Shown piece after piece: positions 25,596-34,894 of a stretch of 64,000 nucleotides of DNA. How positions within the stretch are numbered: the stretch's first letter is position 1; every line of letters starts with the position of its first letter. The stretch comes from an uncultured Roseobacter sp. GTDB lineage: Bacteria > Pseudomonadota > Alphaproteobacteria > Rhodobacterales > Rhodobacteraceae. The notes beneath the pieces were generated by a model that worked only from the letters and a program-made list of their open reading frames with translations, did not search any database and was not told the origin of the DNA. Location of the stretch: the NCBI RefSeq assembly GCF_947491795.1, contig NZ_CANLKW010000001.1:1054001-1118000 (forward strand), read 5' to 3'. The translations under genes were made by a program, and so were the position numbers.

Positions 25596-25880
25596 TCACC
25601 GGAAAATCCGGTCGCCCTGTTCGTCGATGACCTGTTTCGCTTTGCTGACCGACGCTTCCTCCGCCGCCTCACGACCCTGCAGCGTGTCCGCGCGGATCAG
25701 GCTGTGGCTGCGCGTCTCGCCGTCAGTATCTTTCTCGATGGTGGCCGAGATACGAAAGGTGTTCCCTTCGGCAATCGGCGTTGGCGTGATGCGGAAATCT
25801 TTGTAGGTTACGACTTCTGCATCAGGTGCTTTGTCGCCCCCGCCCCCGCCGCCGCCGAAGAGTTTCTTGAGAAATGACAT
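25596..25880 (-). CDS. HlyU family protein
   Basis: A 94-residue protein similar to the alphaproteobacterial HlyU family, named after a Vibrio hemolysin regulator although most relatives are uncharacterised. After a start MSFLKKLFG and a seven-glycine linker, the domain shows YKDFRITPTPIAEGNTFRISATIEK and ends with a conserved helix (SKAKQVIDEQGDRIF). No DNA-binding motif of known kind is visible in it. The poly-glycine stretch is a possible slippage site. It is probably monocistronic. Confidence 0.85.
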   Translation of the reverse strand: MSFLKKLFGGGGGGGDKAPDAEVVTYKDFRITPTPIAEGNTFRISATIEKDTDGETRSHSLIRADTLQGREAAEEASVSKAKQVIDEQGDRIFR

Positions 25881-25963
25881 AGGTGCTCCCCTGTTCCCGT
25901 TTCTGATACCCTAGCGCGCGCCGAATGCCGGGAAAAGCAGGATCGCGCAGAGCGCCGTCACTC

Positions 25964-26529
25964 CTATCTGACCAACTCCATGTCTGTGTAGAACATACCC
26001 CAGCGGTTACCTTTTCCGATCAGGCGAACCATGTCGCCTCGTTGTGGGCTCGGGACAAGAAATTCATCGGGACGTGGAATACCACCATATGTCCGGTGAT
26101 GATCTTCAAACATCAATTTGTCCGGGCCGCGTGACGGCGTCCTCAGTTCTCTGACCACGAATTTATACTCTACAGGTTCGCTCGTTATAACCAGAGATAC
26201 CATTGGCAGCCAGGTAAAAGCTATGGAAGCATAGAACCACCACAACGTCTCCGGCGCAAACAGAAGCATTGCGAGCCGCTTGAACGGCTTATCTGAAAAG
26301 TCAGCAAAGCACCTTTTTTGCCACGTCGCGCCCTTTGCGCGTGCACAATGGCATCCAGGCGTTTGGTGTCCCACCAAACAACCCAGACCTCGGCGTAAGT
26401 TACCGCCAACAACACAAAGCCGAAAAGGATACGGGTCGCCTCAAACCATTCTGAGCTCGCAATGTAGCGAACCACCGGAAAGTGATGCACAAGTACGAAG
26501 GACGCGAGTGATATGGGGACTGCTGTCAA
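25964..26529 (-). pseudogene. Frameshifted hypothetical membrane protein
   Basis: Two overlapping minus-strand frames look like one broken gene. The upstream part (26529 down to about 26320) has two hydrophobic stretches (VPISLASFVLVHHFPVV and ILFGFVLLAVTYAEVWVVWW). The other frame (about 26320 to 25964) adds a third (LLFAPETLWWFYASIAF) and a soluble tail rich in Arg and Asp. They join across a run of six A/T bases at 26314-26319, where one extra base would restore a single reading frame. The first half has no ATG; a TTG at 26529 is the only nearby start, so the N-terminus may also be damaged. It could be a pseudogene or a sequence error. Confidence 0.6.
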
Positions 26530-26590
26530 CGGAAACAGCGCTGACAGTTTGAACCATACGCCCGGAACAGGGCGGCGTGTTGGTGCCTGG

Positions 26591-28573
26591 CTACTGGTCC
26601 AGGAAACTCCGCAATTTACGCGACCGGCTGGGATGCTTTAGCTTGCGCAATGCTTTCGCTTCGATCTGACGGATACGTTCGCGCGTCACGCTGAACTGCT
26701 GACCCACCTCTTCGAGCGTGTGGTCGGTGTTCATGCCGATACCGAAACGCATGCGCAGCACACGTTCTTCGCGCGGCGTGAGTGATGCCAGAACGCGGGT
26801 CGTGGTTTCCTTGAGGTTTTCCTGAATGGCGCTGTCCAGCGGCAGCACTGCATTCTTGTCCTCGATGAAATCGCCCAGCTGGCTGTCTTCCTCGTCACCA
26901 ATCGGCGTCTCGAGCGAGATCGGCTCCTTGGCGATTTTCATCACCTTGCGGACCTTCTCAAGCGGCATCTGCAGCTTTTCGGCCAGCTCTTCGGGCGTCG
27001 GCTCGCGGCCGATTTCGTGCAGCATCTGGCGACCGGTCCGGACGAGTTTGTTGATCGTTTCGATCATGTGCACCGGGATACGGATCGTACGCGCCTGATC
27101 CGCGATGGAGCGCGTGATCGCCTGACGTATCCACCATGTGGCATAGGTCGAGAATTTGTACCCGCGACGGTACTCAAATTTGTCCACCGCCTTCATCAGG
27201 CCGATGTTGCCTTCCTGAATGAGATCAAGGAACTGCAGGCCGCGGTTCGTATATTTCTTGGCGATTGAAATCACCAGACGCAGGTTCGCCTCGACCATTT
27301 CTTTCTTGGCCTGACGTGCTTCTTTCTCGCCCTTTTGCACCTGTTGAACGATGCGACGGAATTCCGAGATATCAAGACCAACATACTGGCCGACCTGCGC
27401 CATATCCGCGCGCAACTCCTCGACCTTGTCGGTGGAGCGTTCGATGAACATCTGCCAGCCGCGGCCGGACTTTTCGGCCATCCGCTCCATCCAGTTCGGA
27501 TCAAGCTCATAGCCGCGATATTCATCTATGAATTCACGGCGGTTGATCCGCGCCTGATCCGCAAGTTTCACGATCGCGGAATCGATCTGCATGATCCGGC
27601 GGTTGATCCCGTAAAGCTGGTCGATCAGTGCCTCGATACGGTTGTTGTGCAGGTGCAGTTCGTTGACCAGCAGAACAATCTCGGAGCGGAGTTTCTGGTA
27701 AAGCTCCTCGTCTGTGGTGGAGAAGGTGCCATCCTCGTTCAGAGTTGCCGAAATCCGGCTGTCCTGCATCTCGCTGAGTTTGACGTAGTCATCCGCGATG
27801 ATGTCCAGCGCTTCCAGCACCTGAGGTTTGAGTGCCGCCTCCATGGCCGCCAGGCTCATGTTGGCCTGTTCGTCCTCATCGTCATCGTCGTCCTGGGCTA
27901 TGGGGTTGCCATCTGCGTCAAGCTCCGGCCCCTCGTCCTCTTTCTTGGCCGAGCTGCCGTCTGCGGCGACGACAGGCTCATCAACTTCGCCCTCTTCGTC
28001 CATCTGGTTGCCAAAGGTGGCCTCAAGATCGATCACGTCACGCAGCAGGATTTCCTCGGAAAGAAGTTCGTCGCGCCAGATCGTGATCGCCTGGAAAGTC
28101 AGCGGGCTCTCGCAGAGCCCGGCAATCATGGTATTCCGGCCGGCCTCGATCCGCTTGGCGATGGCAATCTCGCCCTCGCGGCTCAGAAGCTCAACCGAAC
28201 CCATTTCGCGCAGATACATGCGGACGGGATCATCCGTGCGGTCCAGTTTCTCTGAAGTGCCCGAAGATACAGCGACTTCGCGCGCGCCTTCGGTCGTGGT
28301 CAGCTCGGTGGAGCCCTTGGCTTCCTCTTCCTCGGCGTCTTCGTCCTCGATGATATTGATGCCCATCTCAGACAGCATAGACATCACGTCTTCAATCTGC
28401 TCGGAACTCACCTGATCCGGTGGCAGCACCGTGTTCAGCTGGTCGTATGTGATATAGCCTTTTTCGCGGGCTTCGCCGATCATCTTTTTGACGGCGGCCT
28501 GGCTCATATCCAGAGAATGGCCCGACTCCTGATCATCGGGTTTAGCGTCTTCACTGGTGTCTTTAGCGGCCAT
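26591..28573 (-). CDS. rpoD: RNA polymerase housekeeping sigma factor RpoD
   Basis: A 660-residue group 1 sigma factor. It has region 1.1 at the N-terminus, region 1.2 with [21 protein letters not shown], a long acidic non-conserved region (DDDDEDEQ and neighbours), regions 2.1-2.4 with [20 protein letters not shown] and [19 protein letters not shown], and region 4 with the helix-turn-helix [19 protein letters not shown]. It recognises -35/-10 promoters of growth genes. It follows dnaG on the same strand by 120 bases, the conserved macromolecular synthesis arrangement. The gap contains an inverted repeat CCCGGAA/TTCCGGG (28659-28682) that may be an attenuator. Confidence 0.98.
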   Translation of the reverse strand: MAAKDTSEDAKPDDQESGHSLDMSQAAVKKMIGEAREKGYITYDQLNTVLPPDQVSSEQIEDVMSMLSEMGINIIEDEDAEEEEAKGSTELTTTEGAREVAVSSGTSEKLDRTDDPVRMYLREMGSVELLSREGEIAIAKRIEAGRNTMIAGLCESPLTFQAITIWRDELLSEEILLRDVIDLEATFGNQMDEEGEVDEPVVAADGSSAKKEDEGPELDADGNPIAQDDDDDEDEQANMSLAAMEAALKPQVLEALDIIADDYVKLSEMQDSRISATLNEDGTFSTTDEELYQKLRSEIVLLVNELHLHNNRIEALIDQLYGINRRIMQIDSAIVKLADQARINRREFIDEYRGYELDPNWMERMAEKSGRGWQMFIERSTDKVEELRADMAQVGQYVGLDISEFRRIVQQVQKGEKEARQAKKEMVEANLRLVISIAKKYTNRGLQFLDLIQEGNIGLMKAVDKFEYRRGYKFSTYATWWIRQAITRSIADQARTIRIPVHMIETINKLVRTGRQMLHEIGREPTPEELAEKLQMPLEKVRKVMKIAKEPISLETPIGDEEDSQLGDFIEDKNAVLPLDSAIQENLKETTTRVLASLTPREERVLRMRFGIGMNTDHTLEEVGQQFSVTRERIRQIEAKALRKLKHPSRSRKLRSFLDQ

Positions 28574-28693
28574 TCAAAGCTCCTGCATCCGAATCGATTC
28601 GTTGTGCCGAATCACTCGAGAATCATCTCGTGTTTTGGGGGAATCTTCCACCCGATACCCCGGAATTTGTGCCTTTTCCGGGTTCAAATATGG

Positions 28694-30646
28694 TTAATCG
28701 TGCGTTTTTTGCTTCTGTATTGTACGCAACAGGGCGTCGAATGCGCTGCGTTCATCCCGACTGATTCGCATTCCGTTGTCACCCACTTCGTATTCCGCTC
28801 TGTCTTCCTGACCGCTGCGTCTGGCAACATCCGCCGCACGGGCGGCCTCCGACAAGCGCCAGGTCAGGCCTTCGTCCGCCTCTCCCGTCAGATCCTCAGC
28901 GGCTTCGCTGATTTCCGCATCCAGACCACGGGCACTGTGAAGCTTGGCCAGCTCTTCGGCGACTGTCATCCGCGCTTTGTCAGCATCCCCCGGCGTTCGG
29001 ATCGATGGCACCACGGACACATGGCGCTGTGACAACAGGTTTTCAAGGGCGGCGGCGCCGACAGTGTCTTCCAGCGCGGCCCTGCAGGCCTCGGGCGGTT
29101 GCCCCGCCATACGCAACAGGACGTCCCGCAGTGCGCCGTGAAACGGATCGGAACAGCGCATCTGCTCAATACCGCCTTCAAACTCAACGACAATATCCGG
29201 GCAGGTCGTCAGAACCGCGAGGATGATCGCCTCGCGTAACTGTTCTGTTGCAGCTTCTCCCTGCGCCGTTGCAAGAACAGAAGCCCGCGTTGTGGGCAGG
29301 GCATGTGCTGGCTGCTGCCAGTTCCCACGCGCCTTTGAGCCGCTTTTCGCATGACCCCGGTGCGGGCGGAACAACTGCCAGCGCAGGTCCTTGATTTCCT
29401 GCCCGTAATGGCTGCGGATGGACGGGTCTTTGATCAGCATGATCCGCTCGCGCAGTGCTTTGTCCAGTCCGGCCTTGCGCTCCGGGCTGTCGAAAACGCG
29501 CCCTTCAGTTTCACGTTGCCAGAGCAGCTGCACCATAGGAACGGCACCATCAAGAAGCTTCTGAAGCGCCGGCGCTCCCTGTGCGCGCAAAAGATCGTCC
29601 GGGTCCTGCCCGTCCGGCATCAGAGCGAAACGCAGTGATTTTCCGGCCTCCAGCAAAGGCAGTGCGAGGTCGATCAGGCGCATCGCCGCGCGCAAACCGG
29701 CGGTATCCCCGTCGAGCGCGATGACCGGCTCCGGCGCAATGCGCCACAGCATCTGCAGCTGGTTTTCGGTGATCGCCGTGCCCAGGGGCGCCACCGCCGC
29801 CTCGAAACCGGCCGAAGCCAGCGCGATCACGTCCATGTATCCTTCGGCCACGATCAGTTGCTGCCCCTTACCCGCCGCCGTCCTTGCGGGCCCCTGGTTA
29901 AACAGACTGCGGCCCTTGTCGAAAAGCTCTGTCTCGGGCGAATTCAGATATTTGGCGTTGTCATTGGGGTCCATTGCCCGTCCGCCAAAGGCAATCGCCC
30001 GGCCCCGGGCATCCCGGATCGGAAAAATAATCCGACCCCGGAAGGTATCATAGGGTTTGCCGCCTTTGCTGGAGGGCTTGGCAAGACCTGCACCCAGGAT
30101 CAGATCATCCTCAACGTTTTTTTCTTTGAGATGATCCCACAGACCCTGCCACTGATCCGGTGCAAAACCGATCTCCCACCGCTCCAGGGCGTTACTGGTC
30201 AGGCCGCGCTTTTCCAGGTAGGCCCGCGCGTCAGAAGCCGCACCGGTGTTCAGCTGCAGGCGGAAAAACCTGACCGCCAGCTCCATCACCTCTGCCAGCT
30301 GTGTCCGCCTGTCTGCTTTCTGCTGCGCCTGGGGGTCCCGCTCGGGCATCGGCATACCCGCCTCGCGCGCAAGGATTTCCACGGCCTCCATAAAGCCCAC
30401 GTTCTCCGTCTCACGCACAAAGGAAATGGCGTCGCCTTTCGCGTGACAGCCAAAACAGTAGTAAAACCCCTTGCGGTCATCGACATGAAAAGAGGCAGAT
30501 TTTTCCTGGTGAAAGGGGCACGGCGCCCACATATCACCTTTGCCCTGATTGGATTTGCGCGCGTCCCAGATAACCTTGCGGCCTACAACCTGTGACAGGC
30601 TGGACCGGGTGCGCAGTTCATCCAGGAATCCGGGGGGCAGGCTCAT
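28694..30646 (-). CDS. dnaG: DNA primase DnaG
   Basis: A 650-residue primase. The N-terminal CHC2 zinc finger has Cys43, His46, Cys64 and Cys67 (CPFH...CFGC). The TOPRIM core follows, with VAEGYMDVIAL and DGDTAGLRAAMR. The C-terminal third is the helicase-interaction region, which is less conserved here. It synthesises RNA primers for the replication fork. It is upstream of rpoD as in most proteobacteria. Confidence 0.97.
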   Translation of the reverse strand: MSLPPGFLDELRTRSSLSQVVGRKVIWDARKSNQGKGDMWAPCPFHQEKSASFHVDDRKGFYYCFGCHAKGDAISFVRETENVGFMEAVEILAREAGMPMPERDPQAQQKADRRTQLAEVMELAVRFFRLQLNTGAASDARAYLEKRGLTSNALERWEIGFAPDQWQGLWDHLKEKNVEDDLILGAGLAKPSSKGGKPYDTFRGRIIFPIRDARGRAIAFGGRAMDPNDNAKYLNSPETELFDKGRSLFNQGPARTAAGKGQQLIVAEGYMDVIALASAGFEAAVAPLGTAITENQLQMLWRIAPEPVIALDGDTAGLRAAMRLIDLALPLLEAGKSLRFALMPDGQDPDDLLRAQGAPALQKLLDGAVPMVQLLWQRETEGRVFDSPERKAGLDKALRERIMLIKDPSIRSHYGQEIKDLRWQLFRPHRGHAKSGSKARGNWQQPAHALPTTRASVLATAQGEAATEQLREAIILAVLTTCPDIVVEFEGGIEQMRCSDPFHGALRDVLLRMAGQPPEACRAALEDTVGAAALENLLSQRHVSVVPSIRTPGDADKARMTVAEELAKLHSARGLDAEISEAAEDLTGEADEGLTWRLSEAARAADVARRSGQEDRAEYEVGDNGMRISRDERSAFDALLRTIQKQKTHD

Positions 30647-30751
30647 GCGGCGATTATCGGGTCAGGGCCGCAGAGAGTCCAGCCGAACAGCATAGTCGCC
30701 AGCACCGATCCGGGCGGATATCCCGACTGCGACCGTACCAGGCAGGCTGTT

Positions 30752-31057
30752 TCACTGCCCCAGTTTCAGACACTCCGCATACCACCAGCCTTTGAGGTCT
30801 TCCGCTTTGAGGTCTTTGCGTTTCTTTTCGTAAACCGCCGGTGCGAGCAGTGGTATGATATTATTGTATTTCTCCGGCCATGTCGCGTTCTCGGACAAGA
30901 CCGATGACAGTCTGCGTTCTTTCACACCATCCAGACGGGCTTCTTTGATTGCTTCCACCACATCAGCCTGATGTCCGCAGCTGATTTCTTTTTCTGACTG
31001 CGCCAGCGCGGGCAAAGCGCCAAGTGTCAGGGCAACGGGCAAAACGATACGCAACAT
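30752..31057 (-). CDS. Hypothetical secreted protein
   Basis: A 101-residue protein with a signal peptide (about residues 1-19, cleaved near ALAQ). The mature part is rich in charged residues, has two cysteines (SCGHQ and AECLK) probably forming a disulfide, and ends with a helix around YAECLKLGQ. It resembles small periplasmic proteins common in Rhodobacterales, but no domain is recognised. It stands between soxG and dnaG on the same strand, 27 bases after soxG, so it could be a trailing gene of that operon. Confidence 0.75.
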   Translation of the reverse strand: MLRIVLPVALTLGALPALAQSEKEISCGHQADVVEAIKEARLDGVKERRLSSVLSENATWPEKYNNIIPLLAPAVYEKKRKDLKAEDLKGWWYAECLKLGQ

Positions 31058-31084
31058 GGAAAACCTCCGGTGATTTGCGACAGT

Positions 31085-31630
31085 TTACCCGCGCGCGGCC
31101 ACACCTTCCATAGCTGTTTTCAGCTCATCCACCAGGGTATGCGCCATTGAACGAAACACCATGATCATAAAGCTGTCGGCACCGGTTCGGGTGATCGAGG
31201 CGTTCATGTGCATGACCTGCGTGCGCAGCGTATGGCCCCGTTTGAAAACAGCAGACCGCAGATCAGCGGGAACCAGGCGTGCCAGAACGTCCGCAGCACC
31301 GTCGCCGCTCAGTGTGACGACGGCCCAGGCATCGGACTGATCCGTCAGCGCGGCATGTTGCGCCAGCCGGGGATCAGGTGGTGGTCCGGCCAGCAGCGCC
31401 ATGTCGCGTCCAAACCAGATCGCGCGGCATTCTGCCCTGCCCGTGGTGCGGTTGGCCGCAGGCAACTTCACGCCGTGGGCCTGGTCCAAGGCATCCGAGA
31501 GCGCGCCTTGCTGGCCGTTATAAGCCGCAATCGATGTGAGAGCGCCCGGGTCGGTCTCCTCAAGAGTGACTGACCCCACGGAAAAGGGCAGTACTCCGGA
31601 ACACGGGGTTCTGGCAGTCAGATCAGCCAC
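31085..31630 (-). CDS. soxG: Sarcosine oxidase gamma subunit, copy 1
   Basis: A 181-residue gamma subunit of heterotetrameric sarcosine oxidase. The GTG at 31630 is chosen because an AAGGAGG ribosome-binding site sits at ideal spacing before it; the longer in-frame extension overlaps soxA entirely. The sequence ends with a helical tail SMAHTLVDELKTAMEGVAARG. Landmarks shared with other SoxG proteins are TPCSGVLPFS near the start and VVTLSGDGAADVLARLVPADLR. It overlaps the end of soxA by 8 bases and closes operon 1. The gamma subunit is the least conserved, so the assignment leans partly on synteny. Confidence 0.88.
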   Translation of the reverse strand: MADLTARTPCSGVLPFSVGSVTLEETDPGALTSIAAYNGQQGALSDALDQAHGVKLPAANRTTGRAECRAIWFGRDMALLAGPPPDPRLAQHAALTDQSDAWAVVTLSGDGAADVLARLVPADLRSAVFKRGHTLRTQVMHMNASITRTGADSFMIMVFRSMAHTLVDELKTAMEGVAARG

Positions 31631-34559
31631 GGACCCGTCCTCCTTCAGGATCAACAAAAACAGGGTTGCAGATTTCCACCTCGGTCTCGATCCCCCGCAG
31701 GCCATCCACCAGACGGACGGTTTCGCCGAGACGTTCCGGTCCCCCTTCTATGAAACCAAGCCCGATCATGTGACCAAGTGTTGGCGAGAAAGCGACTGAG
31801 GTGACATAGCCCTGATCGTTTACACGCGTGCTTTCCGTGCCGATGCTGAACAGATGCGCCCCGGCCGATAGCTCGCCCGTCGGGTTGACCGGCCTGAGGC
31901 CAACCAACCGCTGACGTTGCGGGTCGATCAACCCCTCGCGCGCCGCCATCGTCTGACCGATACAGTCTTTTTTGTTGCTGACCATCCGCGCAAACCCGAT
32001 GTCAAAGGCCGTTGTCCGCCCATGAATTTCCGCATGTGTGATATGCCCCTTCTCGATCCGCAGAACATTCAGCGCTTCCATCCCGTATGCGCCGCCGCCA
32101 ATGGCCTCCGCCCGTTCTGTGAGCAGCCTGAACAGGCTCTCGCCCCAGCGCGATGGTACCGCCACTTCATAGGCGTGCTCACCCGAGAAAGAGATTCGGA
32201 AGAGCCGCCCCGGCACACCGCAGACAGACACGCCACCGCAGGACATAAAGGGCCAGTTTTCATTGTCGATGGCTGTGTCCAGCACACCATTCAGCAGGTC
32301 GCGCGAGCGAGGACCTGCCACCGCAAACTGTGCCCACTGCTCTGTTACGGACGTAAAGCGGACATCCAGATCAGGCCGCAGCACCTGGTGCACAAACTCA
32401 AGGTGCCGCATGACATTTCCCGCAGCAGCCGTGGTTGTCGTCATCACATAGTGATCGGGGCCAAGCCGCGCCGTGGTGCCATCGTCCATGACGTGGCCAT
32501 CCTCGCGCAGCATCAGACCATAGCGCACCCGGCCTTCTTTCAGTGTCGAAAAGGTATTGGTGTACACAAAATCAAGCAATTCGGCAGCGCCGGAGCCCTG
32601 CAGATCAATTTTTCCCAGAGTAGAGACATCACAGACTCCGACTGCCCCGCGCACAAACCCAACCTCGCGGTCGCAGGACTGCCGCCATGTCGTTTCGCCT
32701 GCACACGGAAAGTAGCTGGGCCGATACCACAGGCCGGCCTCGATCATCGGTGCGCCCATGCCGACGCTTGCATCATGTGACGTTGTAAACCGCCGCGGCG
32801 CAAAACCCTCGCCCTGCGCCCCTGCCCCCAGGGCGGCAATCGATACCGGCACATAGGGCGGCCGGAATGTCGTCGTTCCCGTTTCCGGAATGCCGCGTCC
32901 TGTTGCGTCCGCCAGAACCGCCAGCGCTCCCACGTTGGAGTTCTTGCCCTGATCCGGCGCCATACCCTGCGTCGTGTAGCGCTTCATGTGTTCAACAGAA
33001 CGGAAGTTCTCGGCAGCGGCCTGCCTGACATCCTTGACGGTGACATCGTTCTGAAAGTCGAGCCAGGCCCGTCCTTTTGACGGCACAGCCCAGAGCGGAC
33101 TGATCGCATAAGGCGTGTCATCAGCAACCGGTACATCCGGCGCCGACGTTTTCAAACCCAGCTCAGCAAGTGCGGTCCTGGCCGCCCGGGCCCCGCCACG
33201 CAGACATTCGGATGTTGAAAAATCCCCGTGGCACGCACCAGCTGTCAGCAGTCCCGGAACGGATCCGGAGGTGGGAACAAATGCAGCGATCTCCTCGGAC
33301 CACTTTGGCCGGCCGTTCATGTGGCAGGTCAGATGCAGCGTCGGGTTCCATCCTCCGGACATCGCCAGGCAGTCCGCATCAATGGTCCGGCTCAAACCGT
33401 TGCCGCTGATCGTTACGGACTTCAGACCCATGCGTCCTGCGGCACCTGTGACAACAGCACCTGTGTAAACTGGGTAATCCGCACTGGCAACACGCGCATC
33501 CGTCCTGCTGTCGACCAGTGCTGCCACCTCTGCTCCAGCCGCTGTCAGATCCTGCGCCGTCCGGTGTGCGTCATCGTTGTTCCCGAACACGACAAATCTC
33601 TGACCGGCAAGAACACCCCAGCGGTTCAGATAGGCGCGCACGGCACCGGCTGTCATTATGCCGGGCCTGTCGTTGTTCTCAAAGGCCACAGGCCGCTCAA
33701 GCGCACCAGACGCCAGCACAGACCGCCGCGCCACAATCCTCCAGAATGTCTCGCGCGGCGCACCTGCAGCTGGTGCCGCAAGGTGGCTGCTCACACGTTC
33801 CAGCGCCCCGTAAGTCCCCTGATCATAAGCACCGGTTACGGTCGTGCGGGTCATCACACGCACATTGTCCATATCGCGCAGTTCCGCGCTAACGGAGGCT
33901 GCCCAGTCACAGCCTGCTATCCCGTCAATCCTGTGGGTTTCTGCATTCAGACGCCCCCCCGGCAGACTGTCCTCATCCGCCAGAATGACATCCGCGCCCG
34001 CGCGGCCAGCGGTCAGCGCCGCCATCAGCCCGGCAGGGCCCGCTCCGATCACCAGCAGATCGCAAAAGGCCCAGGCCTTCTCATAACGGTCCGGATTATG
34101 CGCGCCGCTGAGACCGCCCAGACCTGCCGCCCGGCGGATCACCGGCTCATAAACACGCTCCCAGAAGCCCCGGGGCCACATAAATGTCTTGTAGTAAAAC
34201 CCGGCCCCCAGAAACGGTGCGGCCAGATCATTGATCTCCATCAGGTCCAGCTTCAGCGAAGGCCAGGCATTCTGGCTGCGCACGTCAAGCCCGTCAAACA
34301 CCTCCTGAACCGTTGCCCTGACATTGGGCTCGGCAGCGGCACCGCGGCCTGTCGTAACCAGCGCATTCGGTTCCTCACTGCCAGCGGTCATCACACCGCG
34401 CGGACGATGGTATTTGAAGGACCGCGCCATCAGCCGCTCACCGCAGGCAAGCAGCGCAGAGGCGACCGTATCGCCTTCAAATCCGCTGTATCCAACCGAA
34501 TTGAACTGAAACCGGACCTTCCGGTCCCGGTTGATCAGCCCTTTGCCGTCAACTCTCAT
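31623..34559 (-). CDS. soxA: Sarcosine oxidase alpha subunit, copy 1
   Basis: A 978-residue alpha subunit. The N-terminal part has a 2Fe-2S ferredoxin-like segment (FNSVGYSGFEGDTVASALL and SFKYHRPRG), then the NAD(H)-binding Rossmann core with VIGAGPAGLMAALTAG. A long middle domain follows, and the C-terminal half is the GcvT-like tetrahydrofolate-binding region (for example GVCDVSTLGKIDLQG, ISFSGEHAYEVAVP and EKGHITHAEIHGRTT). It takes part in demethylation of sarcosine to glycine with formation of 5,10-methylene-THF. I chose the ATG at 34559; an in-frame extension upstream overlaps soxD. It overlaps soxD by 11 bases and soxG by 8. Confidence 0.95.
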   Translation of the reverse strand: MRVDGKGLINRDRKVRFQFNSVGYSGFEGDTVASALLACGERLMARSFKYHRPRGVMTAGSEEPNALVTTGRGAAAEPNVRATVQEVFDGLDVRSQNAWPSLKLDLMEINDLAAPFLGAGFYYKTFMWPRGFWERVYEPVIRRAAGLGGLSGAHNPDRYEKAWAFCDLLVIGAGPAGLMAALTAGRAGADVILADEDSLPGGRLNAETHRIDGIAGCDWAASVSAELRDMDNVRVMTRTTVTGAYDQGTYGALERVSSHLAAPAAGAPRETFWRIVARRSVLASGALERPVAFENNDRPGIMTAGAVRAYLNRWGVLAGQRFVVFGNNDDAHRTAQDLTAAGAEVAALVDSRTDARVASADYPVYTGAVVTGAAGRMGLKSVTISGNGLSRTIDADCLAMSGGWNPTLHLTCHMNGRPKWSEEIAAFVPTSGSVPGLLTAGACHGDFSTSECLRGGARAARTALAELGLKTSAPDVPVADDTPYAISPLWAVPSKGRAWLDFQNDVTVKDVRQAAAENFRSVEHMKRYTTQGMAPDQGKNSNVGALAVLADATGRGIPETGTTTFRPPYVPVSIAALGAGAQGEGFAPRRFTTSHDASVGMGAPMIEAGLWYRPSYFPCAGETTWRQSCDREVGFVRGAVGVCDVSTLGKIDLQGSGAAELLDFVYTNTFSTLKEGRVRYGLMLREDGHVMDDGTTARLGPDHYVMTTTTAAAGNVMRHLEFVHQVLRPDLDVRFTSVTEQWAQFAVAGPRSRDLLNGVLDTAIDNENWPFMSCGGVSVCGVPGRLFRISFSGEHAYEVAVPSRWGESLFRLLTERAEAIGGGAYGMEALNVLRIEKGHITHAEIHGRTTAFDIGFARMVSNKKDCIGQTMAAREGLIDPQRQRLVGLRPVNPTGELSAGAHLFSIGTESTRVNDQGYVTSVAFSPTLGHMIGLGFIEGGPERLGETVRLVDGLRGIETEVEICNPVFVDPEGGRVRG

Positions 34560-34827
34560 CACGACCCTCCGCAAGCTCCAAAGCCAGCGCGATGGACTGA
34601 ATCTCATGCGTTACCGTATTGCGCGTCACGACCACCCAGGCACCGCATCCCCCCTCGTGCTGCCACAGATCGCGCGTCTGTCCTGCCGGGTTGTCGCGCA
34701 GATGTACGTAATCATCCCAGGCTTCAGCACCCGCATCCGGCGCCGGTCGCCGCAGCGCCACGGCATCACCCATGTAATAAAATTCGCGGCGATCCCTTTC
34801 ACCGCAGATCGGACAGGTCAACCGCAC
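34549..34827 (-). CDS. soxD: Sarcosine oxidase delta subunit, copy 1
   Basis: A 92-residue zinc-binding delta subunit. Two of the zinc ligands are Cys5 and Cys8 in the CPICG motif, and the second pair is the His and Cys of WQHEGGCGAW. The GTG at 34827 is favoured by an AGGAGG ribosome-binding site 7 bases upstream; the longer frame beginning far upstream overlaps nothing meaningful in the family. The subunit helps assemble or stabilise the heterotetramer. It lies 67 bases after soxB. Confidence 0.92.
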   Translation of the reverse strand: MRLTCPICGERDRREFYYMGDAVALRRPAPDAGAEAWDDYVHLRDNPAGQTRDLWQHEGGCGAWVVVTRNTVTHEIQSIALALELAEGRDES

Positions 34828-34894
34828 TGGCCGCCCTCCTGTTTCTTCTGGCCATAAATATCCCCGCCGGAGGCACCCATCATCTGCCGCCCCC

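Noticed and set aside
26314..26320. Programmed -1 frameshift signal at the A/T run in the membrane protein gene
   Set aside because: The zero-frame codons across the run are GGC AAA AAA GGT, not the phase of a classical A-AAA-AAG slippery site, and no conserved downstream structure was evident, so decay or sequence error is simpler.
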